Positions 1 through 8,035 of a stretch of 33,308 nucleotides of DNA are shown here, in pieces. This DNA comes from an uncultured Rhizobiaceae group bacterium. Its GTDB lineage: Bacteria; Pseudomonadota; Alphaproteobacteria; Rhizobiales; Rhizobiaceae. The DNA lies in contig CALDZF010000267.1 in NCBI GenBank assembly GCA_937944165.1, positions 1 to 33,308 of the forward strand. The letters run 5' to 3'. Under the pieces are notes generated by a model that worked only from the letters and a program-made list of their open reading frames with translations, was not told the DNA's origin and ran no database searches. Every line of letters starts with the position of its first letter. Position 1 is the stretch's first letter. The translations under genes and the position numbers were made by a program.

Positions 1-1
1 T

Positions 2-352
2 CAATCGTGTGAGTTCAAAGCACCGTTTGATGGTCGCGTCGTAGAGCTAAACGCAGAAGTGCATGAATTTCCGCCTGCAGATAGGCCATTAATAGTCGTT
101 ATTAATGATAGCGCTCTTGAGATGGAACTGGTTGTTCCTTCAAAGTGGCTACGCTGGATAAAACTGGATACTACGATGGAGATTACAGTGGATGAAACAG
201 GTGAGAGTGGTATTGGTAAGGTAGTACGCATTGCTGCGGAAGTTGACCCGGTCAGCCAGACGGTAAAAATTATTGCTTCCTTTACTAAAAAGCCGGCTAC
301 AGTCTTAGCTGGTATGAGTGGGACAGTAAACTTCAAGCCGCAGAATAATTGA
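2..352 (+). CDS. HlyD-like efflux/secretion adaptor, C-terminal part (5' end outside window)
   Basis: The reading frame is open from base 2 to the stop at 350-352, so the track start at base 59 is only an internal GTG. The visible 116 residues begin with CEFKAPFDGRVVELNAEV, the lipoyl-like half-motif that closes the barrel-sandwich of membrane-fusion proteins, and continue as a beta-barrel and membrane-proximal region ending in GMSGTVNF. The family bridges an inner-membrane transporter to an outer-membrane channel in the periplasm. The stop overlaps the possible TTG start of the next gene by three bases, which suggests one operon with translational coupling. The partner transporter of this adaptor lies outside the window or is absent. 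The family call is firm; the substrate is unknown. Confidence 0.82.
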   Translation, partial: QSCEFKAPFDGRVVELNAEVHEFPPADRPLIVVINDSALEMELVVPSKWLRWIKLDTTMEITVDETGESGIGKVVRIAAEVDPVSQTVKIIASFTKKPATVLAGMSGTVNFKPQNN

Positions 353-1746
353 GCGAGAGAATGAACGCCCAATTTCCACCACCTGAAACTACACGTACTA
401 AAAAAGTGCATGCTGAAGAAACTCAGAAGGCATCAAAAGTGGAGGCACTTCTTTTGCTTGAAGCAAAAGTAAGAGAAGCACATACCCTTGCAGAGCTTCA
501 ATTCTTAATTGCAAATGAGACACGCAAGCTTATTCAATGTCGACAAATATTAGTGCACAGAAGTTCACCTGAAAAATCCAGTTGGCGCATTGAAAAAGTT
601 TCTTCTGTCACAGAAGCAGACCGTAATGCTCCCTTGTTAAAATGGCTTCATAAACAGATTAAAGACAATATCTTAAATTCGGACAAAATAGATAAAACGT
701 CTGTTGTCTTGAACTTGAAAAGCATAGACAAACAAGAAGAATACCCATTCAAAAAAGGTATTTATGTACCCTTTAAAGACCGTGACGGCTTTGAATTAGG
801 TGGCATTTCTTTGTTGTCTGAAGGTCATATTCTTGAGCAGGATACTGTTATGGCGGAACGCCTGGCATCAACTTACGAACATGCTTGGTCAGCTTTAAAA
901 CCAAAGTCGAAGACAGGCTGGTATTTATTCACAAAGCGTAATTCCATAATGGTGTGTGCTATAATAGTTTTATTAGGTATTTTGCCTGTTCCTTTAACGG
1001 TGCTTAGCCCGGTAGAAGTTGTCGCACGTGATGCCTCAATCATTGCCGCACCAATTGAAGGAGTTGTGGAAGAGATTTTGGTTGCTCCCAACTCTGTCGT
1101 AAAAAAGGGTGATCTGCTTTTTAGATATAATCCGCTTGAGTTTAAAAACAGATATGACCTTGCCAGCCGTAGCATGGCAGTTGCAAGTGCTAGATACCAA
1201 CGTGCTTCTCAATCCTCTTTTGGGGGTGGAGATGGACGCCGCGAACTTGCGGTAACAAAAGCAGAATATGAAGTGGCAAGGGAAGAAAAAAATTTTGCAG
1301 CCGAACAATTAGCACTTGTGGAGGTTAAGGCACAAGCTAATGGCATTATTCTTTTCTCTAGCAAAAGCGATTGGGTAGGACGCCCAGTCGTAATTGGTGA
1401 GCGCGTGATGCGTTTGGCAGATGGACGTAGTACAGAATTTAAAATCAAGGTACCGGTTGGCGATTCTATTATACTAAATGAAAATGCTACTGCACGCGTC
1501 TTCCTTGACTCTGACCCTTTAAATCCAATGGATGTAAAAATTATACGTAAAAGTTATGCGGCTGAAAAAGAGGGTAATGAGCCTTTGGCTTTTCCAATTA
1601 CCGCCAGGCTTGAAGATATAAATCGCACAGACGAACTGCGGATAGGCCTTCGTGGCATGGCGCAACTGTCCGGGGAAAAAGTGCCCCTTGCCTTCAATCT
1701 TTTTAGAAAGCCCCTTTCAGCAATTAGACAATATTTAGGATTATAA
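349..1746 (+). CDS. HlyD-like adaptor with long cytoplasmic N-terminus (possibly GAF-like)
   Basis: The 465-residue protein starts at TTG 349 (overlapping the previous stop) or at ATG 361; the sequence before ATG 361 is purine-rich (gagcgagaga), so either is possible. Residues 1 to about 195 are soluble and lack a signal peptide. Their pattern (helix, IANETRKLIQCRQILVHR, then YVPFKDRDGFELGGISLL) resembles a GAF-type sensor fold, but I infer this from pattern only. A single transmembrane segment follows at about 199-221, then a periplasmic adaptor: IIAAPIEGVVEEILVAPNSVVKKGDLLF (first lipoyl half), a short hairpin, VKAQANGIILFSS (second half), and a barrel. It lies 28 bp before the M50 gene and is probably its operon partner. 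Confidence 0.8.
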   Translation: MSERMNAQFPPPETTRTKKVHAEETQKASKVEALLLLEAKVREAHTLAELQFLIANETRKLIQCRQILVHRSSPEKSSWRIEKVSSVTEADRNAPLLKWLHKQIKDNILNSDKIDKTSVVLNLKSIDKQEEYPFKKGIYVPFKDRDGFELGGISLLSEGHILEQDTVMAERLASTYEHAWSALKPKSKTGWYLFTKRNSIMVCAIIVLLGILPVPLTVLSPVEVVARDASIIAAPIEGVVEEILVAPNSVVKKGDLLFRYNPLEFKNRYDLASRSMAVASARYQRASQSSFGGGDGRRELAVTKAEYEVAREEKNFAAEQLALVEVKAQANGIILFSSKSDWVGRPVVIGERVMRLADGRSTEFKIKVPVGDSIILNENATARVFLDSDPLNPMDVKIIRKSYAAEKEGNEPLAFPITARLEDINRTDELRIGLRGMAQLSGEKVPLAFNLFRKPLSAIRQYLGL

Positions 1747-1774
1747 AACAAACAATAGTATTAGGGCTATAGTA

Positions 1775-3916
1775 ATGAGTTCCCAAGTAAAGAGTAATGA
1801 TGAGGCACAAATGCCTCTGCCAAAGCTGCGTGAAGATTTAATCATTGAACCTGCTGGTTCTTTTTTAAATGGCAGCCCAAGTTGGTTAATTCACGATCCG
1901 GTTCGAGGCCAGTTTTTCCGAATAGGTCAATCGACCTTGGAATTATTGAGCCTGTGGAAATCCGTAAGTCTTGAGCAGTTTTCAGAATTTGCATCAAAAC
2001 ATTTACAAAAAGAAATTTCCACAGATGAAATAGAAGAACTCGTCAAATTTGCATTTGCTAATAATCTGACAGTTGAGCCTGCAGGGGGCGATTATACTGC
2101 ATTTGCTAAGCAACAAAAAGCCAAACAAAAAGGGCTTTTATCAACGCTTACACATAGCTATCTGTTTTTCAGGATACCACTGTTTAATCCTCAACCAATA
2201 TTAGATTTTATGTGGCCGTTTATGCGACTTTTCTTTACTCGCACTACCTTGATAGCGCTTGCATTTTTAATGGTTGTTTCTCTTTATTTAGTGTCGCGGC
2301 AATGGGAGGTGTTTACCTCTACTTTTCTATCTTTCCTCTCTTTTGAAGGTGCGCTTTTTTATGGTGTAAGCTTGGTGTTACTCAAGTTCCTACATGAATT
2401 TGGTCATGCCTTTATGGCCAAAAAATACAATGTTTCAGTACCCATTATTGGGGTTGCCTTTCTTGTACTTTTCCCCGTGCTTTATACAAGTACAACAGCA
2501 GCTGTCAGGCTTAAAAGTCGTAAAAATCGTTTGATGATTAATATGGCTGGTATAATGGTGGAGTTGGCCGTAGCAATTATCGCTACGCTTTTTTGGGTAT
2601 TTTTACCCGATGGACCAATGCGCTCCATTGCCTTTACAACGGCTAGTCTTTCATGGGCTTTAAGTTTGCTGGTCAACCTTAATCCATTTATGCGTTTTGA
2701 TGGATACTATATTTTAAGTGATGCATTAGGCGTTGAAAATTTACAAGAACGCAGCTTTGCGTTTGCCAAATGGCGAATGCGTGAAGCACTTTTTAAACCA
2801 AATTTGGCGCCTCCAGAAATTATTAATACAAGCTTGCGAAAAATCCTAACATACCATGCGTGGGGAACTTGGATCTATCGGTTTTTCTTATTCTTGGGGA
2901 TAGCACTACTTGTCTACAGTTTCTTCATTAAAGTTATCGGTATTGTTTTATTTGTTATTGAAATTGTTTGGTTCATTTTGCTGCCTGTGTGGCGTGAAAT
3001 AAAGTTTTGTTGGAAAAATAAAGGAGATTATAAAACCATGCGTAGCGTTGTTTCGGGCTTTTTGTTCTTTTTAGTTCTTGGTGCTTTATTTGTACCTTGG
3101 TCATCCAGGGTTGATGTGCCTGCGGTTATAAAAGCTTCAAATGAGTATCACATTTATCCACCTTTGGATGGTAAAATTATAAACCATAATCTGAAGGAGA
3201 AACTGTCAATTAGACAAGGTGAAATATTGTTTGAACTGGCCTCACCAAAGCTTGATGCCGATATTCGTATTTCAGATAAACGCAAGCAACTTTTGCAGAC
3301 GCGCCTTAATCGTGCGGCAGCAAGTGAAGTTGAACTTGCTTCTTTAACAATATTGCAGGCAGAACTTGATGCAGAAAACCAAAACAACAAAGGGTTAAAA
3401 ACCAAGAAAACAGAACTTGTCTTTCGCGCACCTTTTACAGGAACGTTAACCAATGTGGATAGGGAATTGCATGAGGCTCAATGGCTTTCGAGTAAAAATC
3501 CTGTTTCCATTTTAATTGACCAATCATCAATACAGTCTTCAGGACTTGCAAGTGCTGAATCTGTTTCTCGTATGAAGATTGGGCAGATGGGGTATTTTAT
3601 CGCGGATGGTTTCTTCCAAACTAAAATTCCAGTAAAAGTGTCAGCAATTTCTGAGATAGCAGAGGCAACTTTAAATGATGATATTCTGTCCGAGACAGAA
3701 GGTGGGCTTGTGCCTGTAACAAGCGGTCATGAAGCCGAAAGCAAACTACTTGGTACTTGGTTTAGAATTGAACTTGAGATTACGAACTTGCCAGATGATT
3801 TTAACTTAAGTTCTGAAATGCGCGGTGTAGCGATTATCAAGGCTGAACCGAAAAGTTTTGCTTCACGCATCTTCCGTCAAATTGCCTCAGTATTAATTCG
3901 CGAGAGCGGCTTTTAA
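1775..3916 (+). CDS. PqqD-like / M50 metallopeptidase / HlyD-like fusion membrane protein
   Basis: This 713-residue protein has three parts. Residues 15 to about 105 (LREDLIIEPAGSF, WLIHDPVRGQFFRIG) look like a PqqD-type peptide-binding domain. Residues about 130-450 hold several membrane segments with the zinc site of M50 site-2 proteases: HEFGH at 207-211 and NPFMRFDG at 303-310, with Asp309 as the likely third ligand. After a last hydrophobic stretch (about 425-445), residues 450-690 form a HlyD-like periplasmic adaptor (YPPLDGKIINHNLKEKLSIRQGE and FRAPFTGTLTNVD). Family knowledge suggests binding and cleavage of a peptide or membrane substrate coupled to export. The role is inferred. No ABC ATPase is visible nearby. 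AGGG lies about 9 bases before the ATG. Confidence 0.85.
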   Translation: MSSQVKSNDEAQMPLPKLREDLIIEPAGSFLNGSPSWLIHDPVRGQFFRIGQSTLELLSLWKSVSLEQFSEFASKHLQKEISTDEIEELVKFAFANNLTVEPAGGDYTAFAKQQKAKQKGLLSTLTHSYLFFRIPLFNPQPILDFMWPFMRLFFTRTTLIALAFLMVVSLYLVSRQWEVFTSTFLSFLSFEGALFYGVSLVLLKFLHEFGHAFMAKKYNVSVPIIGVAFLVLFPVLYTSTTAAVRLKSRKNRLMINMAGIMVELAVAIIATLFWVFLPDGPMRSIAFTTASLSWALSLLVNLNPFMRFDGYYILSDALGVENLQERSFAFAKWRMREALFKPNLAPPEIINTSLRKILTYHAWGTWIYRFFLFLGIALLVYSFFIKVIGIVLFVIEIVWFILLPVWREIKFCWKNKGDYKTMRSVVSGFLFFLVLGALFVPWSSRVDVPAVIKASNEYHIYPPLDGKIINHNLKEKLSIRQGEILFELASPKLDADIRISDKRKQLLQTRLNRAAASEVELASLTILQAELDAENQNNKGLKTKKTELVFRAPFTGTLTNVDRELHEAQWLSSKNPVSILIDQSSIQSSGLASAESVSRMKIGQMGYFIADGFFQTKIPVKVSAISEIAEATLNDDILSETEGGLVPVTSGHEAESKLLGTWFRIELEITNLPDDFNLSSEMRGVAIIKAEPKSFASRIFRQIASVLIRESGF

Positions 3917-3967
3917 AACTCCCAATATTTCCATAAAGTATCTCTCACAGGTTTGAGGAGAAACTTT

Positions 3968-5164
3968 ATGGATTTAACTTTTAGCGATGCTGAAAATAAT
4001 TTTAGGCAGGAAGTTAAGGCTTTTCTTAATGAAAAACTATCAGAGCGTCTTTCCAGCAAAGTTAAATTGGGTAAGCGTCTTAATAAAGATGATATGGTTG
4101 AATGGCATTCAACTTTAAATGTACAAGGCTGGCTTGCTGCAAATTGGCCTGTTGAACATGGCGGTACTGGTTGGACAGCGGTTCAAAAACATATCTTTGA
4201 TGAGGAATGTTGGGCAGCAGGCGCACCACGAACAGTTCCTTTCGGTCTTAATATGCTCGCCCCTGTCTTGATGAAGTTTGGTAGCGAAGAGCAAAAGGCA
4301 CATTATCTGCCACGTATTCTGGATGGAACAGACTGGTGGTGTCAGGGATATTCAGAACCTGGGGCTGGTTCTGATTTAGCGTCTTTAAGAACCTCTGCCG
4401 TTAAACAAGGCGATCATTATATCGTTAATGGGCAAAAGACCTGGACAACGCTTGGGCAATATGCGGACTGGATATTTTGCCTGGTTAGGACATCAACACA
4501 GGGTAAGCGTCAGGAGGGTATTTCATTTCTGCTGATTGATATGAATACGCCAGGCGTAACGGTTCGCCCGATTATTCTGATTGATGGCGAACATGAGGTG
4601 AATGAAATTTTCTTTGATGATGTTAAGGCTCCTGTTGGTAACTTAGTTGGAGAGGAAAACAAGGGTTGGACATATGCCAAATATCTTTTGACCCACGAGC
4701 GTACGGGTACGGCAAACATAGGCAATTCAAATGCAGCCCTTGCCAAGTTAAAACATATAGCCTCGCAGCAAATTAAAAATGGCAAGCCTTTAAGTCACGA
4801 CCCATATTTTGCGGCACGTATGGCAAAGGTGGAAATTGATCTTAATGCACTTAAGACAACTAATCTTCGTATTTTGGTTGAAGCAGATAGTGGTGCCGCG
4901 GCTGGACCAGAAAGTTCCATGCTTAAAGTTAAAGGTACAATTATCAGGCAAGAATTAAACGATCTTACGCGACGTGCCCTTGGGCCATACGCTCTTCCGT
5001 TTTCTTCCGAAGCGATGGAAGAAGGTTATAACGAAGAACCGATTGGCCCTGATTATGCTAATTCGATTGCTGCTAAATATTTTAATAATCGAAAGATGTC
5101 TATTTACGCGGGCTCAAACGAAATTCAATGTGAAATAATCACCAAAACCAAATTGGGATTGTAA
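3968..5164 (+). CDS. Acyl-CoA dehydrogenase, large-subunit type (PimC-like)
   Basis: The ORF track opens at a TTG, but ATG 3968 has a strong ribosome site (GAGGAG, about 7 bases upstream) and gives the normal family start MDLTFSDAENNFRQEV. The protein has 398 residues. It shows the acyl-CoA dehydrogenase signature WCQGYSEPGAGSDLASL and the C-terminal motif IYAGSNEIQCEII. Enzymes of this family use FAD to introduce a 2,3 double bond into an acyl-CoA. At the position of the catalytic Glu of medium-chain enzymes (YEGT) this protein has Ala381 (YAGS), as in many two-gene dehydrogenases. The next gene, 3 bp away, is the small-subunit type, so a heteromeric enzyme such as pimeloyl-CoA or a side-chain dehydrogenase is likely. 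The substrate cannot be read from sequence. Confidence 0.9.
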   Translation: MDLTFSDAENNFRQEVKAFLNEKLSERLSSKVKLGKRLNKDDMVEWHSTLNVQGWLAANWPVEHGGTGWTAVQKHIFDEECWAAGAPRTVPFGLNMLAPVLMKFGSEEQKAHYLPRILDGTDWWCQGYSEPGAGSDLASLRTSAVKQGDHYIVNGQKTWTTLGQYADWIFCLVRTSTQGKRQEGISFLLIDMNTPGVTVRPIILIDGEHEVNEIFFDDVKAPVGNLVGEENKGWTYAKYLLTHERTGTANIGNSNAALAKLKHIASQQIKNGKPLSHDPYFAARMAKVEIDLNALKTTNLRILVEADSGAAAGPESSMLKVKGTIIRQELNDLTRRALGPYALPFSSEAMEEGYNEEPIGPDYANSIAAKYFNNRKMSIYAGSNEIQCEIITKTKLGL

Positions 5165-5167
5165 ACT

Positions 5168-6283
5168 ATGGATTTTAAACTCAATGAAGATCGCCGAATG
5201 CTCTCAGATACACTAGGGCGTTTTCTGGCTGATAATTATGATATAGAAAAACGCCATGGCTTTGTAATGCAAGAAGATAGTTTCTCACGCGAGATGTGGG
5301 AGCAATTTGCGGGGCTTGGTGTGATTGGCGCACTGTTTAACGAAGAAGCAGGTGGTTTTGGTGGTGAGGGTGCTGATTTAATAGTCGTGTTTGAAGCACT
5401 TGGGCGTCATCTGGTGGTCGAGCCTTTTTTACCGACGTTATTAGCTGGCACTATTTTAGCAAACCTGGGAAATCAAAAAGGTTTACTGGAAAGTGTTATA
5501 AGTGGTGAAGCTTTATTAGCACTTGCACATGGTGAGCCTGCCTCACGCTATGAGATGTCTTTAGTTGATACGTCTGCGAAAAAATCAGGTAATGAATGGA
5601 TTATTGACGGTAATAAATCTGTTGTTATGGGCGCGGGCGCGGCAACACACTTAATCGTTTCTGCAAGAACTTCAGGAAACGACAATGAAGAAGAAGGTAT
5701 ATCGCTATTTCTTGTAGATAAAGCCAAGGGTGTTACGACTAGAAACTACAGCACACTAGATGGTTATGGCGCAGCCGAAGTTAATCTAGCAGATGCAAAA
5801 GGTGTTTTATTGGGTCGTGAGGGTGGTGGCTTTGAATTTATCGAACAGGCGTTTTCTACAGGCATAACTGCAATATGTGCTGAGGCATTGGGTGCAATGC
5901 ATGTCGCTACAGACTTGACAGTGGAATATACCAAGCAGAGAAAACAATTTGGCGTACCAATTGGAAAGTTTCAGGTGTTGCAACATCGTATGGCTGATAT
6001 GTTAATTGAGCTTGAGCAATTACGTTCCAGTATTATCAATGCGGCAGGGAGTTTGAATTCACAGCGCCTTGTGCGTGAGAGAGAAACCTCAGCTTGTAAA
6101 TATCTTGCCGGTTCTATAGGTAGACAAATTGCAGAAGAAGCCATTCAAATCCATGGTGGCATGGGAATGACTTGGGAATATTCAGTAGGCCACTTTGCAA
6201 AGCATATTATTATGATAGATCATGTCTTAGGCGACACAGATCATCATTTAGAACGGTACATCAAACTTGGATACTCACATTAA
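5168..6283 (+). CDS. Acyl-CoA dehydrogenase, small-subunit type (PimD-like)
   Basis: The 371-residue protein begins MDFKLNEDRRMLSDTLGRFL and contains RKQFGVPIGKFQVLQHRMADM and EEAIQIHGGMGMTWEY, which place it in the acyl-CoA dehydrogenase family, in the group often named pimeloyl-CoA dehydrogenase small subunit. It ends shortly after DHHLERYIKLGY and has no YxGT/S motif. It starts 3 bp after the stop of the large-subunit gene with no clear ribosome site of its own, so coupled translation is likely. The pair probably forms one heteromeric FAD enzyme in fatty or dicarboxylic acyl-CoA breakdown. The naming rests on gene pairing and general similarity, not on a known substrate. Confidence 0.87.
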   Translation: MDFKLNEDRRMLSDTLGRFLADNYDIEKRHGFVMQEDSFSREMWEQFAGLGVIGALFNEEAGGFGGEGADLIVVFEALGRHLVVEPFLPTLLAGTILANLGNQKGLLESVISGEALLALAHGEPASRYEMSLVDTSAKKSGNEWIIDGNKSVVMGAGAATHLIVSARTSGNDNEEEGISLFLVDKAKGVTTRNYSTLDGYGAAEVNLADAKGVLLGREGGGFEFIEQAFSTGITAICAEALGAMHVATDLTVEYTKQRKQFGVPIGKFQVLQHRMADMLIELEQLRSSIINAAGSLNSQRLVRERETSACKYLAGSIGRQIAEEAIQIHGGMGMTWEYSVGHFAKHIIMIDHVLGDTDHHLERYIKLGYSH

Positions 6284-6300
6284 ATTTAAGGAAAATAATC

Positions 6301-6765
6301 ATGAGCACTATTGAATCTCGTCTTGCTGATATGGGGATTACAATCCCAGAACCCAGCGCACCATTGGCTGCTTACGTTGGGCATGTTGTACACAATGGCA
6401 TTGTAACAGTTTCGGGTCAGTTACCACTTGTGGGTGGTGCGTTATCACAAACAGGTTTATGTGGTGCAGGTGTTAGCGTTGAAGAGGCTGCCGCTGCAGC
6501 ACAAATTTGCGCTATTAACATTCTAGCCCAAGTCAAGGTTGCTTGTGGTGGTGATTTGGAACGCATAGAACGTTGCATTCGTTTAGGAGGCTTTGTTGCT
6601 TCTACACCAGACTTTACCGATCATCCAAAAGTTATAAACGGTGCATCTGAATTTATGGGTGCAGTATTGGGTGAAAAAGGCGCACATGCCCGGGCAGCTG
6701 TCGGTGTGGCTGCATTGCCGCTTAATGCATCTGTTGAAGTTGAAGCTACTTTTGCAATTTCATAA
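6301..6765 (+). CDS. RidA (YjgF/YER057c/UK114) family protein
   Basis: ATG 6301 follows an AAGGA ribosome site and gives a 154-residue protein, [19 protein letters not shown]. The track start at 6172 only extends the frame into the upstream gene. The pattern IVTVSGQLP and the end [23 protein letters not shown] match the longer RidA subgroup, and the Arg of HARAAVG sits where the family has its substrate-binding arginine. RidA proteins hydrolyse reactive enamines and imines made by PLP enzymes, while some subgroups serve other catabolic steps. It is 17 bp after the dehydrogenase gene and probably in the same operon. The stop is followed by a clear terminator. Confidence 0.9.
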   Translation: MSTIESRLADMGITIPEPSAPLAAYVGHVVHNGIVTVSGQLPLVGGALSQTGLCGAGVSVEEAAAAAQICAINILAQVKVACGGDLERIERCIRLGGFVASTPDFTDHPKVINGASEFMGAVLGEKGAHARAAVGVAALPLNASVEVEATFAIS

Positions 6766-6788
6766 CTTTAGTTGAATGATACCCATCA

Positions 6789-6817
6789 AAAAAGGCGCGA
6801 ATGAAATGCGCCTTTTT
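6789..6817. terminator. Bidirectional intrinsic terminator between the RidA gene and nitronate monooxygenase
   Basis: A perfect inverted repeat, AAAAAGGCGC and GCGCCTTTTT with a 9-base loop, lies between two converging genes. The A and T tracts give a U-run on both strands, so it can end transcription in both directions. Confidence 0.88.
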
Positions 6818-6837
6818 ATATATAACTTTTTTGCCTT

Positions 6838-7797
6838 TTAAAGAACACGTGCTCTTGCCTCGTTATATTCTTTTACCAATCTATCAACAAGTTCTTGTGT
6901 TGAGCCAACAGATTTAACGGCACCAATACCTTGCCCACACCCCCAGATGTCTTTCCAGGCTTTTGCGTCAGTATTGCCACCTGAAGCAAAGTCCATTGCA
7001 GATGGATCACTTTCAGGCAGATTATCAGGATCCATCCCAGCGTTTTCAATGGATGGTTTAAGGTAATTACCATGCACCCCCGTAAACAAGTTAGTATAAA
7101 CAATATCTTTGGCACTATAATCTGCAATGGCTTGTTTATATTCATCTGATGCGCGCGCCTCATGGGTAGCGATAAACGGTGAGCCGATATAAGCCATATC
7201 GGCACCCATAGCTTGTGCGCCAAGAATTGCACCGCCATTTGCGATGGAACCAGAAAGTAGCAGTGGGCCATCAAACCATTCGCGTATTTCTTGAATAAGA
7301 GCAAAAGGTGAAAGCGTGCCAGCGTGTCCGCCTGCACCTGCTGCAACTGCTATAAGTCCATCGGCACCTTTTCTGATTGCAGAATTTGCATGACGATTAT
7401 TGATAATGTCATGTAACACAATGCCACCATAAGAATGAATTGCATCATTAACTTCAGGTACAGCGCCAAGCGACGTAATCACAATTGGCACTTTATGTTT
7501 CACACACATTTTTAAATCGTGTTCTAGCCTGTTATTTGAGCCATGCACGATTTGATTAACGGCAAAAGGTGCCACTTTTTTATCAGGATTTTTTGAACTG
7601 TAGTCAGCTAATTCTTCACTAATTTCCGAAAGCCAATCATCCAATTGTTCTGCAGGGCGTGCATTAAGCGCTGGAAAGGATCCAACAACGCCAGCTTTAC
7701 ATTGAGCAATCACAAGTTGCGGATTTGAAATAATGAATAGAGGGGCTGCAACGGCTGGTATTGAAAGGCAGCCGTTCATAATTTCCGGAATTGGCAT
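6838..7797 (-). CDS. Nitronate monooxygenase (2-nitropropane dioxygenase family)
   Basis: The 319-residue protein MPIPEIMNGCLSIPAVAAPL has the FMN-binding TIM-barrel features of the family: AAPLFIISNPQLVIAQCKAGVVGSFPALNAR at the N-terminus, GADGLIAVAAGAGGHAG in the centre (with the catalytic His region), and PLLLSGSIANGGAILGAQAMGADMAYIGSPFIATHEA for phosphate binding. These enzymes oxidise alkyl nitronates, and some members act on other substrates. The length is usual. ATTAGGATAAACC before the ATG supplies a ribosome site. A short inverted repeat lies just upstream and may be an operator. The gene converges on the RidA operon and is probably a single transcription unit. Confidence 0.92.
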   Translation of the reverse strand: MPIPEIMNGCLSIPAVAAPLFIISNPQLVIAQCKAGVVGSFPALNARPAEQLDDWLSEISEELADYSSKNPDKKVAPFAVNQIVHGSNNRLEHDLKMCVKHKVPIVITSLGAVPEVNDAIHSYGGIVLHDIINNRHANSAIRKGADGLIAVAAGAGGHAGTLSPFALIQEIREWFDGPLLLSGSIANGGAILGAQAMGADMAYIGSPFIATHEARASDEYKQAIADYSAKDIVYTNLFTGVHGNYLKPSIENAGMDPDNLPESDPSAMDFASGGNTDAKAWKDIWGCGQGIGAVKSVGSTQELVDRLVKEYNEARARVL

Positions 7798-7811
7798 GGT
7801 TTATCCTAATT

Positions 7812-7827
7812 CTTACGTAATCGTAAG
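7812..7827. promoter_or_regulatory. Inverted repeat upstream of nitronate monooxygenase (possible operator)
   Basis: CTTACG and CGTAAG form a 6-4-6 inverted repeat starting 15 bases before the nitronate monooxygenase ATG. The size fits a dimeric repressor site such as TetR or MarR types use, but no regulator gene is adjacent. The assignment is inference. Confidence 0.4.
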
Positions 7828-7951
7828 ATATTCATAGTTTGGTTTAGAAAGTCTGGCAATAAATAATTGTTTAAAGTCTGACTTTGGAAGATTGCAAAAT
7901 TGATATAAAGCAGTAAAAGGGTGCAACTATGCAATTACGAGGGAATTAGTT

Positions 7952-8035
7952 ATGTGTGGGGCAATAGCTATTCCAGATACAGTTAAAGTTATTCAATTCT
8001 GTATGGGTTGGAAACTAAGGGTATATTTTGGCTGA
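7952..8035 (+). CDS. Possible 27-codon leader ORF overlapping the next gene start
   Basis: This ORF is too short for the track. ATG 7952 is preceded at a 7-base distance by GAGGGA, a better ribosome site than many in the window, and encodes MCGAIAIPDTVKVIQFCMGW and seven further residues. Its stop TGA (8033-8035) overlaps the TTG start at 8028 by eight bases (TTGGCTGA), the same arrangement as ATGACTGA at the pstC-pstA junction. It may act as a translated leader that couples to the downstream gene. I recognise no family. It could also be chance. Confidence 0.35.
   Translation: MCGAIAIPDTVKVIQFCMGWKLRVYFG

Noticed and set aside
6172-6300. N-terminal extension of the RidA ORF
   Set aside because: It overlaps the dehydrogenase gene and lacks family similarity; ATG 6301 has a good ribosome site.
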